Source of the DNA: Macrostomum hystrix
Taxonomy: Eukaryota; Platyhelminthes; Macrostomidae
Direction: 5' to 3'
DNA: 64,000 nucleotides
Assembly (NCBI GenBank): GCA_950097015.1
Contig: CATNEN010000033.1
Span: 1,612,001 to 1,676,000, forward strand
Shown: one piece after another, positions 48,459 to 61,010 of the stretch
Position numbering within the stretch: the stretch's first letter is position 1
Layout of the letters: every line of letters begins with the position of its first letter
The notes under the pieces: generated by a model
Seen by the model: only the letters and a program-made list of their open reading frames with translations
Told to the model about the DNA's origin: nothing
Database searches by the model: none
Translations under genes and position numbers: made by a program

Positions 48459-48844
48459 GTCTGCTGTAAAGTACAAAAGTAAGCCTCATCTAATCACTCG
48501 CCATCTAATTAGCTATCGTTTGCACTTTTATTTTGCGAAATTTAGAATAAAACAACAAAGTCTTCAGCTTAGCGCACCGCATTCGGTGGTATAACTTTGG
48601 TGGCTGCTCTAAAAATTCCAGCAATTCATAACTTATCTTTCGTAAAAAAGTCTCACTTGTAGTTTGTTACAGCAACACTGCAATGCACCCATTTACGTAG
48701 CTCTACCACAGGAGATGGTGTTGATTCGATAGGCATTACATTGGAACTGTTATTGGTTTTCAAGTTTAGCAATTCAAGAGCACTTTGAAAAAGAAAAATA
48801 TTTTTAGAGAATAAAATAAATACAAGAGGGGAGAGTGAGGGAGG

Positions 48845-49235
48845 AGAAAGCTTGCGGTAGAGGGGGGAGTGACAGATGGGAAATGTTGTGGGAGAGGGGC
48901 AGTGACAGATGGGAAAGGTTGTGGGAGAGGGGGTGTGACAGATGGGAAATGTTGTGGGAGAGGGGCAGTGACAGATGGGAAAGGTTGTGGGAGAGGGGCA
49001 GTGACAGATGGGAAAGGTTGTGGGAGAGGGGCAGTGACAGATGGGAAAGGTTGTGGGAGAGGGGCAGTGACAGATGGGAAAGGTTGTGGGAGAGGGGCAG
49101 TGACAGATGGGAAAGGTTGTGGGAGAGGGGCAGTGACAGATGGGAAATGTTGTGGGAGAGGGGCAGTGACAGATGGGAAAGGTTGTGGGAGAGGGGCAGT
49201 GACAGATGGGAAAGGTTGTGGGAGAGGGGGCAGTG
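48845..49235. repeat. 33-bp minisatellite, about 12 copies
   Basis: The unit is GGAGAGGGGCAGTGACAGAT plus GGGAAAGGTTGTG, with GGGAAATG and GGGGTGTG variants. 33 bp gives open frames on both strands. Confidence 0.95.
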
Positions 49236-49239
49236 AGGA

Positions 49240-50108
49240 AGGAAGTTTGAGTGAGATGGGAGAGTATCAGAGGACAGACAATAAGCAAGTTGCAAAGCAG
49301 GCATGGCTCAATAGTTCAAACTTCTTGTAGAGCTGTACAGTTACCATTAAAAATCTGATTTGTGAATAGCACACAGACCTCCAAACAGGACAATCATTGA
49401 AGCGATAAAAACTCACCAATTCTCAATAAATATAGCATGCACAAACTGCAAAGCGGATAGTTAAAGCAAAATGTGATCGGTAATCGAACAGAAAGCAATT
49501 TCTTAAAAATTGAATCTAAAAACCCAAACAAAACAAATAGACAAAAGTTTCAACTGAAAAGACAGCAGGGTTAACAAAAACACAAACAAGAGTGGGTACG
49601 CATTTAGTTACCGAATACGCTGGAACTTAGCGGGCTATAAAGTTGGCAGTAACAAAGTTATTGATATAACATATGCTAATGCGCCTACTGTTAGTAGACA
49701 ACAGCGGAAGGCATTGAAGTGAGAAATTTATTTTTAACGACATAAAACACAATAATAGCAACTATTACTGTTAACTATAAAAAAAGATAAAAAAACGTGT
49801 TAGAATTTTGTCGTTAAATTGAATCAACAACGAAAATACTGACGAATGTCTCATTAAGTCAAAATGAAAAGACACGAAAGTGCACATGGATGATGCTGTA
49901 TGTACAAAAAACTCCCTATTTGCAACTGAACTGTGCTTTCATAAACACAGCACCGACATGCACGTTAACAAAAGGTTCAGTAAGTAATGAAGAAACTAAG
50001 TGCGAACACCGTTGAACTGCTGCAAACTGTCAGCAGTGGGAATTAAACAGAAAAAAACAAAGGAAAGGAAAGATTTCCTGGAAATAAATCACTTTCAAAA
50101 TCAGTTGC
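49240..50108. other. AT-rich spacer
   Basis: No array and no coding signal seen between the upstream side of LRR1 and the downstream side of the RhoGAP gene. Confidence 0.4.
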
Positions 50109-50109
50109 A

Positions 50110-51366
50110 CAAGGAGCTGGTGAGGATCTGTGATTGCTAAACTCAGTTATCCCCAAGAGCTGGTGAGGATCTGTGATTGCTAAACTCAGTCATCCCCAAG
50201 AGCTGGTGAGGATCTGTGATTGCTAAACTCAGTTATCCCCAAGAGCTGGTGAGGATCTGTGATTGCTAAACTCAGTTATCCCCAAGAGCGAGTGAGGATC
50301 TGTGATTGCTAAACTCAGTTATCCCCAAGAGCTGGTGAGGATCTGTGATTGCTAAACTCAGTTATCCCCAAGAGCTGGTGAGGATCTGTGATTGCTAAAC
50401 TCAGTTATCCCCAAGAGCTGGTGAGGATCTGTGATTGCTAAACTCAGTTATCCCCAAGAGCTGGTGAGGATCTGTGATTGGTAAACTCAGTTATCCCCAA
50501 GAGCTGGTGAGGATCTGTGATTGCTAAACTCAGTTATCCTCAAGAGCTGGTGAGGATCTGTGATTGCTAAACTCAGTTATCCCCAAGAGCGAGTGAGGAT
50601 CTGTGATTGCTAAACTCAGTTATCCCCAAGAGCTGGTGAGGATCTGTGATTGCTAAACTCAGTTATCCCAAGAGCTGGTGAGGATCTGTGATTGCTAAAC
50701 TCAGTTATCCCCAAGAGCTGGTGAGGATCTGTGATTGCTAAACTCAGTTATCCCCAAGAGCTGGTGAGGATCTGTGATTGCTAAACTCAGTTATCCCCAA
50801 GAGCGAGTGAGGATCTGTGATTGCTAAACTCAGTTATCCCCAAGAGCTGGTGAGGATCTGTGATTGCTAAACTCAGTTATCCCCAAGAGCTGGTGAGGAT
50901 CTGTGATTGCTAAACTCAGTTATCCCCAAGAGCGAGTGAGGATCTGTGATTGCTAAACTCAGTTATCCCCAAGAGCTGGTGAGGATCTGTGATTGCTAAA
51001 CTCAGTTATCCTCAAGAGCTGGTGAGGATCTGTGATTGCTAAACTCAGTTATCCCCAAGAGCTGGTGAGGATCTGTGATTGCTAAACTCAGTTATCCCCA
51101 AGAGCTGGTGAGGATCTGTGATTGCTAAACTCAGTTATCCCCAAGAGCTGGTGAGGATCTGTGATTGCTAAACTCAGTTATCCCCAAGAGCTGGTGAGGA
51201 TCTGTGATTGCTAAACTCAGTCATCCCCAAGAGCTGGTGAGGATCTGTGATTGCTAAACTCAGTTATCCTCAAGAGCTGGTGAGGATCTGTGATTGCTAA
51301 ACTCAGTTATCCCCAAGAGCTGGTGAGGATCTGTGATTGCTAAACTCAGTTATCCCCAAGAGCTAC
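50110..51366. repeat. 43-bp minisatellite, about 29 copies
   Basis: The unit is GAGCTGGTGAGGATCTGTGA, TTGCTAAACTCAGTTATCCC and CAA. Copies are nearly identical; GAGCGAGTGAGG units appear at intervals of several copies (about 50285, 50585, 50800, 50930), suggesting duplication of multi-unit blocks. It stops about 60 bp from the RhoGAP stop codon. Confidence 0.97.
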
Positions 51367-51426
51367 AAGCCGTCAATTGATAATTCGATAATAGATCATA
51401 ACAGATAATAGAGCAGCGATGATGTG

Positions 51427-54400
51427 TCAATCAGCAAACAGGAACTCAGTCTCCAGCAGGAGGTACTCAACCACCTGGTTCTGGAACATCAGGTTGGTGG
51501 TGAGGCACAGGCCGCCGTCGCCCTCGCCGCTGGCCGGCCAGACCAGGTTGGGCCCCATCATGAGAGCCACATTCTGAGAGCTCATTTGGTTGCGCTCGGA
51601 GTTGTCCACAACGCGGGTGAGGTGGTGGAACAGCAGGCGCAGGGTGTTGTAGTGCGACGGCGGCAGGGTGCGCAGAACCTGACGGATCGAATCCCGCTTG
51701 GCGCTGGGCTTGGCACTGGACTGGTAGTGCTCAGTGATCACCTGGATGGGCGGGTTCGATTCAGGATTGATTCAGGCTGGTTGGAGTGAGTCAGGATTGA
51801 TTCAGGCTGGTTGGAGTGAGTCAGGATTGATTCAGGCTGGTTGGAGTGAGGCAGGATTGATTCAGGCTGGTTGGAGTGAGTCAGGATTGATTCAGGCTGG
51901 TTCGAGTGTGTCAGGATTGATTCAGGCTGGTTGGAGTGAGTCAGGATTGATTCAGGCTGGTTGGATTGATTCAGGCTGGTTGGAGTGAGTCAGGATTGAT
52001 TCAGGCTGGTTGAGTATTTTCAGAGGCCACCCACCTGAAACGTAGCGGACGGAATCAGCGGCTCGCGCAGCTCGCGCAGGAAGGTCTTAAGAGCCGAGGT
52101 GAGCACAAAGATATCCCAGCCAGTGTTTAGGTCATAGTTGTCGCTCTGGTCCACCTGCAGGCGCAGTTTCTGCACCGTGGCAGCGTTGCCCCCGAGTCGA
52201 TAAACTCCTTCAGTCTCCAGGCCGTGGGACTCGATGGCCTCGATGCACCTGGTCAGGAAGTGCGGTACCTCAGAGCGCTCGTGGGCGCAGATCTGGCGCA
52301 GGGTGGAGCCGAACACGGGTTCGTTGCGCACAATGCCCTTGCGCTCCAGCTCGTCTAGTGCCGGCCGGCGGCGGAAGAAATCGTTCAGGCGTTGCGCAAT
52401 CGACACCCGCTGCTTGCCGGAGTCACGCGGCTGCGGCTGCGGCTGCGCCTGTTTGCCGGAGTGAGAGGAGGCCGACTGCTGCGGAGTCTGCTGCGTTGGC
52501 TGGTACATCCGCTTGGTTACCAGGTCCTTGGCGTACCTGCGGAGTGCCCAGCTTGCGTTAGGGATATTCAAGGATTCTGACTCTACTCAACTCACACTAC
52601 CCCACTCCCACATTGCACCCTACCCCACTCCCACATTGCACCTTACCCCACTCCCACATTGCACCTTACCCCACTCCCACATTGCACCCTACCCCACTCC
52701 CACATTGCACCCTACCCCACTCCCACATTGCACCTTACCCCACTCCCACATTGCACCCTACCCCACTCCCACATTGCACCCTACCCCACTCCCACATTGC
52801 ACCTTACCCTATATCCAAGCCTATCTAAATCCCACATCCAAAACTTATCCAAATCCTTCATCCCAGCCCACCTAAATCCTACATCCCTGCCCACCCCACT
52901 CCGCATCTAGTCTCTACTCCATCAAGAACCCGCAGCAGTCAGGCCAAGTCACTAACTCGAGCGCCAGGCTCCACTCCTTGCGGCCGTTGGGCTCGTCCCA
53001 GAACAGCAGCATCTCGCAGTCGCCGGTTGGATACAAGTCGGCGTGCCGCCCCAGCGAGGACGAGTCGAAAGCCTCGCTGCCGGCGCCGCCACCCCCGCCG
53101 CCAGCCAAGCATCGAATCCTTAATGGCGCAATCGCCGGATCGTCCGATGGCAGTGGCGGAGGCGCGGGCGGCCCACCCGCCGGGTCGGTTTCTATGGACG
53201 CCACGCTGAGAGCCAGCTCGGGCCGCTTATCGGAGCGGGCCCGGTAGAACAGCAGGTCCGGGCCGGTCAGCACCAGGTGATAGGACTGCCGCTTAGCGCT
53301 GGGAGATTTGGCCGAGGACTTCTTGGAATCCTGCGCGCAATTTGAGCAAGTTTATGCATTTTTTACCCCATTCGACTTGAGAAAATGAGGGACATTGCAG
53401 TGAAGGGAGGGCCAGATTGCCCAGGTGCTGCAGTGAAGGGAGGGCCAGATTGCCCAGGTGCTGCAGTGAAGGGAGGGCCAGATTGCCCAGGTGCTGCAGT
53501 GAAGGGAGGGCCAGATTGCCCAGGTGCTGCAGTGAAGGGAGGGCCAGATTGCCCAGGTGCTGCAGTGACAAACCTTTCCATTCGACGCTGAGAGTCGCAG
53601 GGCCTTCACTGGTCCCTCTTTGCGAGTCTCCTGCAGCCGCCCGCCAACTGGCAGAGAAATCTCCAACTGGCGCTTCTGCGTCGGGGTCTGCTGCTCGGCC
53701 TGCTCCAGCTGGGCAATAACGGTAGCCGACTTGGCCACGGACGGCTGCGAGTGCGACTGCTGACCTTGGGTAGCCAGGAAACCCATGCTCAGGGAGGGCT
53801 CGCCGAGAAGGAACTTCCTGGGCTCACCGGCCGGGCCATCCTCCACTCGCCAGCCCGGCAGGCCGGGGGGCAGCGTGGCCGACGAGGTGGCGGGAATCTG
53901 TAAAAGTACATTGCGTAAAGTACATTTCACTATGCATATCGCCCAAAAAATATTATCTGGATTCTGTATAAACTTGGAAATTTAAAATGTATGTATTGAA
54001 ATTTTTCAATCGCAATCGAGATGCTAGATAAAAAATTCGCGGTGCAAGTAGTGACTAGAGTGCATATTGACGAACACTAACCAAAAATTTATTTAGCTTG
54101 CTGATCATCGCATACTACAACAGTTTAGCGATCCGATATTTTCAGCTTTAAGATTCAAATTTAACTCCCAATAACAGAGTCTGGATCAGTTGGCAACTAG
54201 TCAATCAGCTCTGAATAGTTACTTTGACCAAACACATCAAATTTGTTTATCACCAGTACACACACTAGCATTGGAATCTGGCTGCTGACCTGGCCTGCTT
54301 ACTGCAGACTAATGTAAACTACTGAAGCCAGAACTGTCAGCCACTGCCCTTACCCAGCCTGCCTGTCTCATCAGCCACTGCCCTCACCCAGCCTGCCTGT

Positions 54401-55634
54401 CTCATCAGCCACTGCCCTCACCCAGCCTGCCTGTCTCATCAGCCACTGCCCTCACCCAGCCTGCCTGTCTCATCAGCCACTGCCCTCACCCAGCCTGCCT
54501 GTCTCATCAGCCACTGCCCTCACCCAGCCTGCCTGTCTCATCAGCCACTGCCCTCACCCAGCCAGCCTGTCTCATCAGCCACTGCCCTCACCCAGCCTGT
54601 CTGCTGGCATAATAGACATGCAAACACGCAACAATATCTGAGACCACGCAAGACAACGGATTTGATTAACAATTCTAGGAAACACCTTTCATACGGACAG
54701 TGAGCATTTGGCAATTGTGAAAGCCGACATTCCAAAAGGTGCAAATCAAATAAGCAAATAGGCAATTACCGCGCATCTGAGTGAAGGCTGCCAGCCTGGG
54801 TCGGACTTTATCAACTGGGACTTTCTATTGCCCTGCAATGTGTGCAATGAGTCGTTAGGAGACAAGGTCAGTCTGCTGCTATTAGAGACTTGCTACAACT
54901 AGCACATATAGAAGGACATCAAGCAGTCAAAAAGGTAAGAAACTAATTAACAATATAGTCAGCCACAGAATGGTGAATCGTTGAAAGAAACTACAGGCCT
55001 AAACTTGGATTTCGTTAAATATTCCGCTTTAAAAAAACTGGCCAAGATTGCGCTACAAGGAAGGCTGTTTACAAGGAAGGAGGTCCAGTGTTCAAATCTC
55101 AACCATATAGGAAAAATTTCTCTAATTGAGCAACACAGTTAATTACCCATTTCATCAGACCACCCAGCTGAAAAATATGTAGCAACAGCGCTAGGGTATG
55201 GCGCCCTCTCCCAGTCCATGGACTGAACAGCTGCTATCCAGATTCAGGCTCTCCGCCCAGCAGACACTCACCTCAGGGCCGCGCGGACTCTTGAAGGAAT
55301 TCTCGAGCTGGCGCAGAAAGCCGCTATCCATGGAGGCGCCGCTGCCAACGGTCTGGTGCAGGCTGACCCGCTTGGACACTGGCGGCTGCTTGGAGCCGTC
55401 CGGCTGCTGCTTCCTTGGAGCCGGCCTCGGCCGGGGCGGCTGCGGGCCCACGCCGTCCTCGCCAGCTGGTGAATCGTCGGGACCGCCGTCATCCAGATCG
55501 ATGGCAACAACGCCAGCTACTGGAGCTTTGCGCTCCTCGAATATGTGCGTCAGGCGGCCGACGGAGCCGGCCGGAGCTGCCGACGGTCGGGCTCGAGGAG
55601 TCGGCGTGGACTTCTCAGCTGCCGGGGTGGACAT
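51427..55634 (-). CDS. PH-RhoGAP protein (ARHGAP9/12/15/27-like)
   Basis: Five exons on the minus strand: 55634-55272, 53897-53574, 53330 to about 52940, about 52560-52035, and 51741-51427 (TGA). Junctions 1/2, 2/3 and 4/5 fit in phase 0; the 3/4 junction is not resolved. The N-terminus is Pro-rich and low-complexity, and an AG directly precedes the ATG. Exons 2-3 encode a PH-like region (SYHLVLTGPDLLFYRA, later NGRKEWSLALE). Exons 4-5 encode a complete RhoGAP domain: VFGSTLRQIC, VPHFLTRCIEAIESHGLETE, GVYRLGGNAATVQKLR with the arginine finger, LKTFLRELREPLIP, LRTLPPSHYNTLRLLFHHL and QNVALMMGPNLVWP. It would stimulate GTP hydrolysis by Rho-family GTPases at membranes. No SH3 or WW domain is seen in this window; the family's N-terminal domains may be absent. 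All four introns contain tandem arrays. Confidence 0.83.
51745..52017. repeat. 30-bp minisatellite filling RhoGAP intron 4
   Basis: Nine copies of GATTCAGGCTGGTTGGAGTG plus AGTCAGGATT. It occupies nearly all of the 293-bp intron, reaching within about 20 bp of both splice sites. Confidence 0.95.
52592..52815. repeat. 23-bp minisatellite in RhoGAP intron 3
   Basis: Ten copies of CACTCCCACATTGCACCCTA plus CCC (or CCTTACCC). Followed by a diverged tail CTAAATCC...CATCC to about 52910. Confidence 0.95.
53396..53572. repeat. 33-bp minisatellite in RhoGAP intron 2
   Basis: Five perfect copies of TGCAGTGAAGGGAGGGCCAG plus ATTGCCCAGGTGC. On the gene's sense strand each copy reads CCCTCCCTTCACTGCAG, a pyrimidine tract followed by CAG. 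The array touches the exon 2 donor. Confidence 0.96.
54340..54602. repeat. 34-bp minisatellite in RhoGAP intron 1
   Basis: Seven to eight copies of CTCATCAGCCACTGCCCTCA plus CCCAGCCTGCCTGT, nearly identical. The rest of the intron (53898-54339 and 54603-55271) has no feature I recognise. Confidence 0.95.
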
Positions 55635-58600
55635 CTGGCCAGACTTTTCGGGAGGCTATTTCAGACACGGGTCAATGCGAATGCCTGACAACGAGTGAAT
55701 GGCGCAGCAGGAGAGGAGCCTCTCGTCCTTCCGTTTAAATAAAAGAGCAGCTCGGCAGGAAGATTGTAGAAAACAGGAAACTGGCTTAGCAACCAGCGAA
55801 AACAACTGCAGCTGGGGAGGCTGGCATGCTCAAATGGGGGGCTGGAAATTGTACACTCGAGCCATTGAGTACTTGTTTATGCACCTGCCATAGACACAAG
55901 TGGCTACTTGGAGACTGCAGTCTCACAAGAATGTTTTTATTGAATCCTAAATTAACAAAAAAGGCACTTCAGATTTGGCCGGCGACTGGAGAGTTTTAAG
56001 TAATATCAAGTTTTAATTAAGGGGCATTCATAATAAGGTATACATCTTTAAGGTAAAAAAAACATTTTAAATTATATACATTTGAATTAACTTTCTATTT
56101 TCAGAATGTGTTTTATATGCCAAAAATTATAATTGCAAAACTGATACCTTAAAAAATACTTCAAAAAAGACAGACAAGGATCTAAGGATATAATAAGTTG
56201 TTGTTTGAAAACTTTATATTTTATTATACTTATTACCCTATATTGCTAATTCATATCATTAATCTCTAAATACATACAATTTTACTTATTTTGCACAGTT
56301 AAAAACTTTATATTTTATTATACTTATTACCCTATATTGCTAATTCATATCATTAATCTCTAAATACATACAATTTTACTTATTTTGCACAGTTAAAAAC
56401 TTTATATTTTATTATACTTATTACCCTATATTGCAAATTCATATCATTAATCTCTAAATACATACAATTTTACTTATATTGCACAGTTAAGTGATACATT
56501 TTCCACAAAATTGTATTAACTTGCACTATTTTATTCTTAAAATTTGTGATATGCCTATGTAATATGATATATTGTATTGTATATTCTGATATTTAAGTAT
56601 TAAAATGTTTTGGCACTAGCACACCAGGCACCAAAACTATGACCACTGAAAAGGTTAATGTCTATCTATACACATTTAGAGACTTAGCATATAGCCATAC
56701 TATATTGACAAGTGCTAGTCACTTCATCATATACTATATTGTCATGTTCGATTATGAACTGACCAATTTAGATGGATGCCCTGAAATGAAATGAAATGAA
56801 ATGAGCTTAGTTAGTTATAATCTGCTTATGTACATATAACCATTGCAACTGCATAAGTTTATCATGCTACACCCCATGAATAACTGTTTATTTGGCTTTA
56901 GCCATTTTGCTAACTATGTGTAATATACATTCTGAACATGTTAAATAAGATTGGTAAGGGTACTACTCTGAACAATGAGTACCTGCAGCCTTTTAAGCTA
57001 CTATAGACATTTATTCATGCTACATTAGTGTAGAAATGTTGTGTTGTGTTGTAATAAACTAAAACAAACAAGATAGTTGCTAGACCTAGTATGTGTGAAA
57101 CAGTTATTTATTTACTTGTTATATATTTCTATGATTTATAAATATAGAAGAATTCAATTTCAGCAAAAAATAATTTGATGAATGATTCTATAGGATTGCA
57201 ACTCTGGCCTATTGGTAGTAACTCATTTTTTGCAGGGCTTTCATTACTATATGTTAAAGTGACCAAAGGTAAAATATTTAGGCAAAATTTAATTTTACAA
57301 AAAATTATATGAGAGTGACTAGGCCTATTTATATACATATTGACATATATGGCCCATATAAGACTGTGTTAAGTTCTGCTTTTATCAACTTTTTGGCAAT
57401 GAGCAGATTAGTGACACTAATAGCTCGTACTATAGTCTCTAACTAATTGCAAGCCATTTTTGTTCAAATCCTATGCAAGGACTCCATTGGGCTCAAAAAG
57501 TTAGAAATCGTACACAAAAGCTGATGACCATAGTAATTTTGTTGTAGTCAACATTTTCTACTGACCAATAACATAATTTGTTAACATGTAACTTAGCAGA
57601 GACAGAAACAGAAACATTCCTAGCTAGACTCTAGTATGCAAGGTATTTAAATGTAGAACAGAACAATTGGTTCAAGTTTAAATATAATTTTTTAAATAAT
57701 AAAAAACTTAGGTTTTCCCATCGTTTAAATACATCACCCACAGACCCATGGCACTGGCTTTTTTTACTTACATATGGATAAAGGGTCATGGTTGCGATTT
57801 TCGAAAAAGCTGAAATTTGGCAGCTTATGAATTCAAATGCATTTCCTATACCTTCCTTTATTTATTACTTAAGCAAAATTTAATCACCTCGAATATGTAA
57901 CCCTTCGGAATCTACACCTTGCGTTTCAACACAAATCCTATGTCAACTTAATTCAATATAAGTCTATCTCCACTGCTCTCAAAGTATATACAGTTATAAA
58001 TTTGCGAAAGAGCATAAGTTAAACCATACTAGAAAGCCATTTAGTGTTTTTAACAAACTAGATTTAGTGACGTGCCATGTTAAGTATTATTAAAGTTTTA
58101 CTTTGACTATTATTGGACATTTTCCGTTTTTTTCTGTATTTTTAATTGAATTAGGGAAATATATCATTGTAAATATCATTCTCTCTTCGTGATTCCTTTC
58201 GTCTACTTTTTTTATGACTGATAAGAAGTTCATGATTTAAGTCATTGTGAAAACACTTTCTATAAAAATATCTTATTGAAATTTTAGACCTAGTTATATC
58301 GAAAATGTGCCGGGAGTATGATCATTATTATGTTGGAATTGTGCTGGAAATCTGCAGACAATTGCTCAAGAATCTTTAGGGCCCAATTAATAATGACACC
58401 GACATCCTTTACTTCGAAGTAACACAAATCAATGGCGCTAGTCAGAGCTACAGGGGCGACAGTCTCAACTGTAGGGGCGACAGTCTCTGCTCCAGGGGCG
58501 CCGGTCTCTCAACTGCAGGTGCATGGGCACAAATTTATGCAGAATAATTTTTCCAGCGCTGGAGCCAGAAAGATACTGATTAATTTTGACATACCGCGAA

Positions 58601-59610
58601 GCACTTTGCTCGAGTAGCCCCACGGGGTACATCTCTGTTCCCCCCGTAGCTGCCCCCAATTGCTTTAGACAATAGAGTCTGAAGCGTGAAGTTATAATTT
58701 CAAAGTACGCTAACAATAGTATATACTAATTGTTCGTCGTTCAGAATATTATTTCTTATTGAAGCAATTCTACATACTATCAATTCTCACCACTTAGCTA
58801 CTCTGGGATTTGGAAACTGACAGTTTTACCTGTCACTCAACTCTTGCTTGGTTTATGCGTAAAAATATGCATGCATGTGGTCCAAGAACTGCAAGCATGC
58901 AGTCGGCAGCTAAAGCCCAAAAATCCGAGACCATACTTCGTATATAAGCTATAAGCGACTGCAAGCCCCCAAAGTGTGACTTGTGGCAGCCTCAGCATGA
59001 CTGAATTCAATACAATTAGAACTGCAGCCAGGGGGCGGGAAATACAATTAATGTGTCAGATTTGACTGACCGATAGCTATGTATATGTGATGTGCAACGT
59101 AAATATGTTATATGGCGAGAAATTAAGTTTTGAAGCATTGAGCAACTGCTATTCTGCATTTTCAAAGAAAGCGTCCATTATTTTATTGAATTGCTTTGTA
59201 TACCTAGATACCCTAATTTTACATGTGTAGTTCGATGAAATGGAATTATACTATGCGTCAGTTTTACAGTGGGAAAATAGAAAGAATTTGCTTAAACGTT
59301 TTTAACGAAATAAAACGAGCGTACAAGAAAAGTATAATAGATTAGTTTATTGAGTCAGCGGGGTTGCCTTGTAAATTTAATTATCACAACTTTTTTAGAA
59401 GCGAGAAAGATAAGGAAAGAAACAATATCCAAGTATAAACTGGTCCGCAGAAGCAATTGTTCTGCACCTAACAATTATGAGACCAAGATTTCACTCGACC
59501 GCCCCCCATGGGGAAAGGTGAAAGCGAAAGTGTGTAGCGAGGACAGTCTGCCATGCCAGCTGTTGCTGAGGCGGGGAAGGACGCCACTGCCTGGGGAGGG
59601 ACAAAGGCAA
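55635..59610. other. Long AT-rich gene-poor stretch
   Basis: About 4 kb of strongly AT-rich DNA with no supported gene. It contains the three-copy 94-bp repeat at 56208-56485, a short ATGAA run at about 56785, and three 27-bp blocks with GGGGCGACAGTCTC at 58450-58515. The composition differs sharply from the flanking gene DNA. Confidence 0.4.
56208..56485. repeat. 94-bp AT-rich tandem repeat, three copies
   Basis: The unit starts AAAACTTTATATTTTATTAT and includes TACCCTATATTGCTAATTC and TTACTTATTTTGCACAG. The three copies differ at only a few bases (TTGCAAATTC, TTATATTGC in the third). Confidence 0.95.
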
Positions 59611-59918
59611 GCGCCTTTATAACCATTTTTCTCTTGCTTCACTCTGCCTCCTGCAGACGTCCTTCTGCATATAAGCACTGCAGGGCGAGCCAACCCACGC
59701 AACGAGGATAAGAGGGAGGGAGGGAGGGGAGTCGCAGAGGCGAGAAGAGAACCCAGGCGCGCCTATTTGGAAGCATATATCCAAGTCCCGGCCAGTCCGT
59801 CACCCACCCGCCAGGGACGGAGGCCCCGAAGAACTCCTGCTGTGCTGGCAACATGGCGGAGATGCTCTGAGCAAATTGAGCAAATTTGTGAAAAGGAATC
59901 GGCGGTCATTCCCAGCGA

Positions 59919-60506
59919 ATGGAGCGTCCAAGAGACTCGGCAGCAGAATCAGCCGCAGCCGCAAGCAGCAGCAGCAGAACGCCAGTCCTGACCCCCATGG
60001 AGGCGCTGGCGGTGCTGGAGAGGCGAGTCTCCGGCAGCGCCCAGCTGCACGACGCCTACGCCAACCCGTGCTCCATCAGACAGCGGATTCGCCAGCTGGC
60101 CAGGTGCCAGAGCCGCGGCCAATACGAGGCCTGGGAGCGGGACGGTCTCGCACAGGAAGCCGGCAGCGGCAGCCAGGCAACAGAGCAGCCGCCGGCTGTT
60201 GTTGTTGTCATGGCAACCTCATTGACACCGACTGGGACGAGTCCGGACGACAAGAGCGACGCAGCTTCTAGCATTGCAACCGGCGTCGGCGCCTTGACTG
60301 AGCAGATGCAGCAGCAGCAGCAACTTCAAAAACTCAACAGCGGGAGCAGCATCAGCAGCAGCAGGCAGAGGTTGGTGAGACCCGCAACGCGGACTTTTTG
60401 CATCCCACTGCTTAGGGATCAACCTCAGCAGCAGCAGCAGCAACAGCAACAGCAGCCGCATCAACAGCAACAGCAGCAGGGAATAGGATGGTCCAACGGG
60501 TTCTAG
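59919..60506 (+). CDS. Unrecognised Ser/Ala- and Gln-rich protein
   Basis: A 195-codon ORF in a GC-rich island after 4 kb of AT-rich DNA. I do not recognise it. Residues about 27-75 (MEALAVLERRVSGSAQLHDA, then a Ser-Ile-Arg-Gln-Arg-Ile-Arg helix) look like genuine coding sequence; the remainder is low-complexity with Gln runs, ending GIGWSNGF. A TATA-like CCTTTATAACC at about 59613 and a short upstream ORF from an ATG at 59852 precede it. CAG|GTGCCA at about 60103 could be a donor, so the 3' part might be intronic. AATAAA lies at about 60805. Existence of a gene is likely, its extent uncertain. Confidence 0.4.
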   Translation: MERPRDSAAESAAAASSSSRTPVLTPMEALAVLERRVSGSAQLHDAYANPCSIRQRIRQLARCQSRGQYEAWERDGLAQEAGSGSQATEQPPAVVVVMATSLTPTGTSPDDKSDAASSIATGVGALTEQMQQQQQLQKLNSGSSISSSRQRLVRPATRTFCIPLLRDQPQQQQQQQQQQPHQQQQQQGIGWSNGF

Positions 60507-61010
60507 CTGTTTATAAACTTGCAGTTTAATGCTGTGGTGTGTCTTATACTCTCACAGCTGTCTCCAGATTGACAATCAAAGAATCAAGGGCCAGGTCTTG
60601 CACTTTTACTTAAAACATATTTGATGCTTGCAGTTTTCATTTAAGTTCAAGATGAAATGAATAGCGTGTTTTGTTTGCCTTTTTAGTGAGATATTAAGTT
60701 TTAGCATTGCGTACCTGAAAACTCCGCAATGTTTTATTTTGAATTCAAATTATACAATATAATATCAAACCCGCGTGTACTTTTGTCGGGCACAGTCGAT
60801 TCAAATAAAAAAGATTTACGAGTAGTAAAACTTTCAGATCTGTCGGATCTGTACAAGCAAGAAGGTGTCAGAAGGTGCTGACTCTGGCAGTCTGTCAGTC
60901 TGCGTTGACCCCAGCTGACGTGTCCACAAAATCTGAAAAGAAATTTAATTCATGCTTTACAAGATTGATTCCTCTTTTAATAGCGAAAGCTCGTATGCTG
61001 TGTGACAGTA
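60507..61010. other. Spacer between convergent genes
   Basis: AT-rich, with AATAAA-type sites (about 60805 on the plus strand). It would hold the 3' UTRs of the Gln-rich ORF and the phosphatase gene. Nothing else is seen. Confidence 0.35.

Noticed and set aside
50110-51366. Regular repeats resembling a CRISPR array
   Set aside because: Units are contiguous with no unique spacers, and the genome is that of an animal; it is a minisatellite.
58432-58716. Short ORFs with VGATVSAPGAPVS repeats
   Set aside because: Three-copy 27-bp repeat; nothing else supports a gene.
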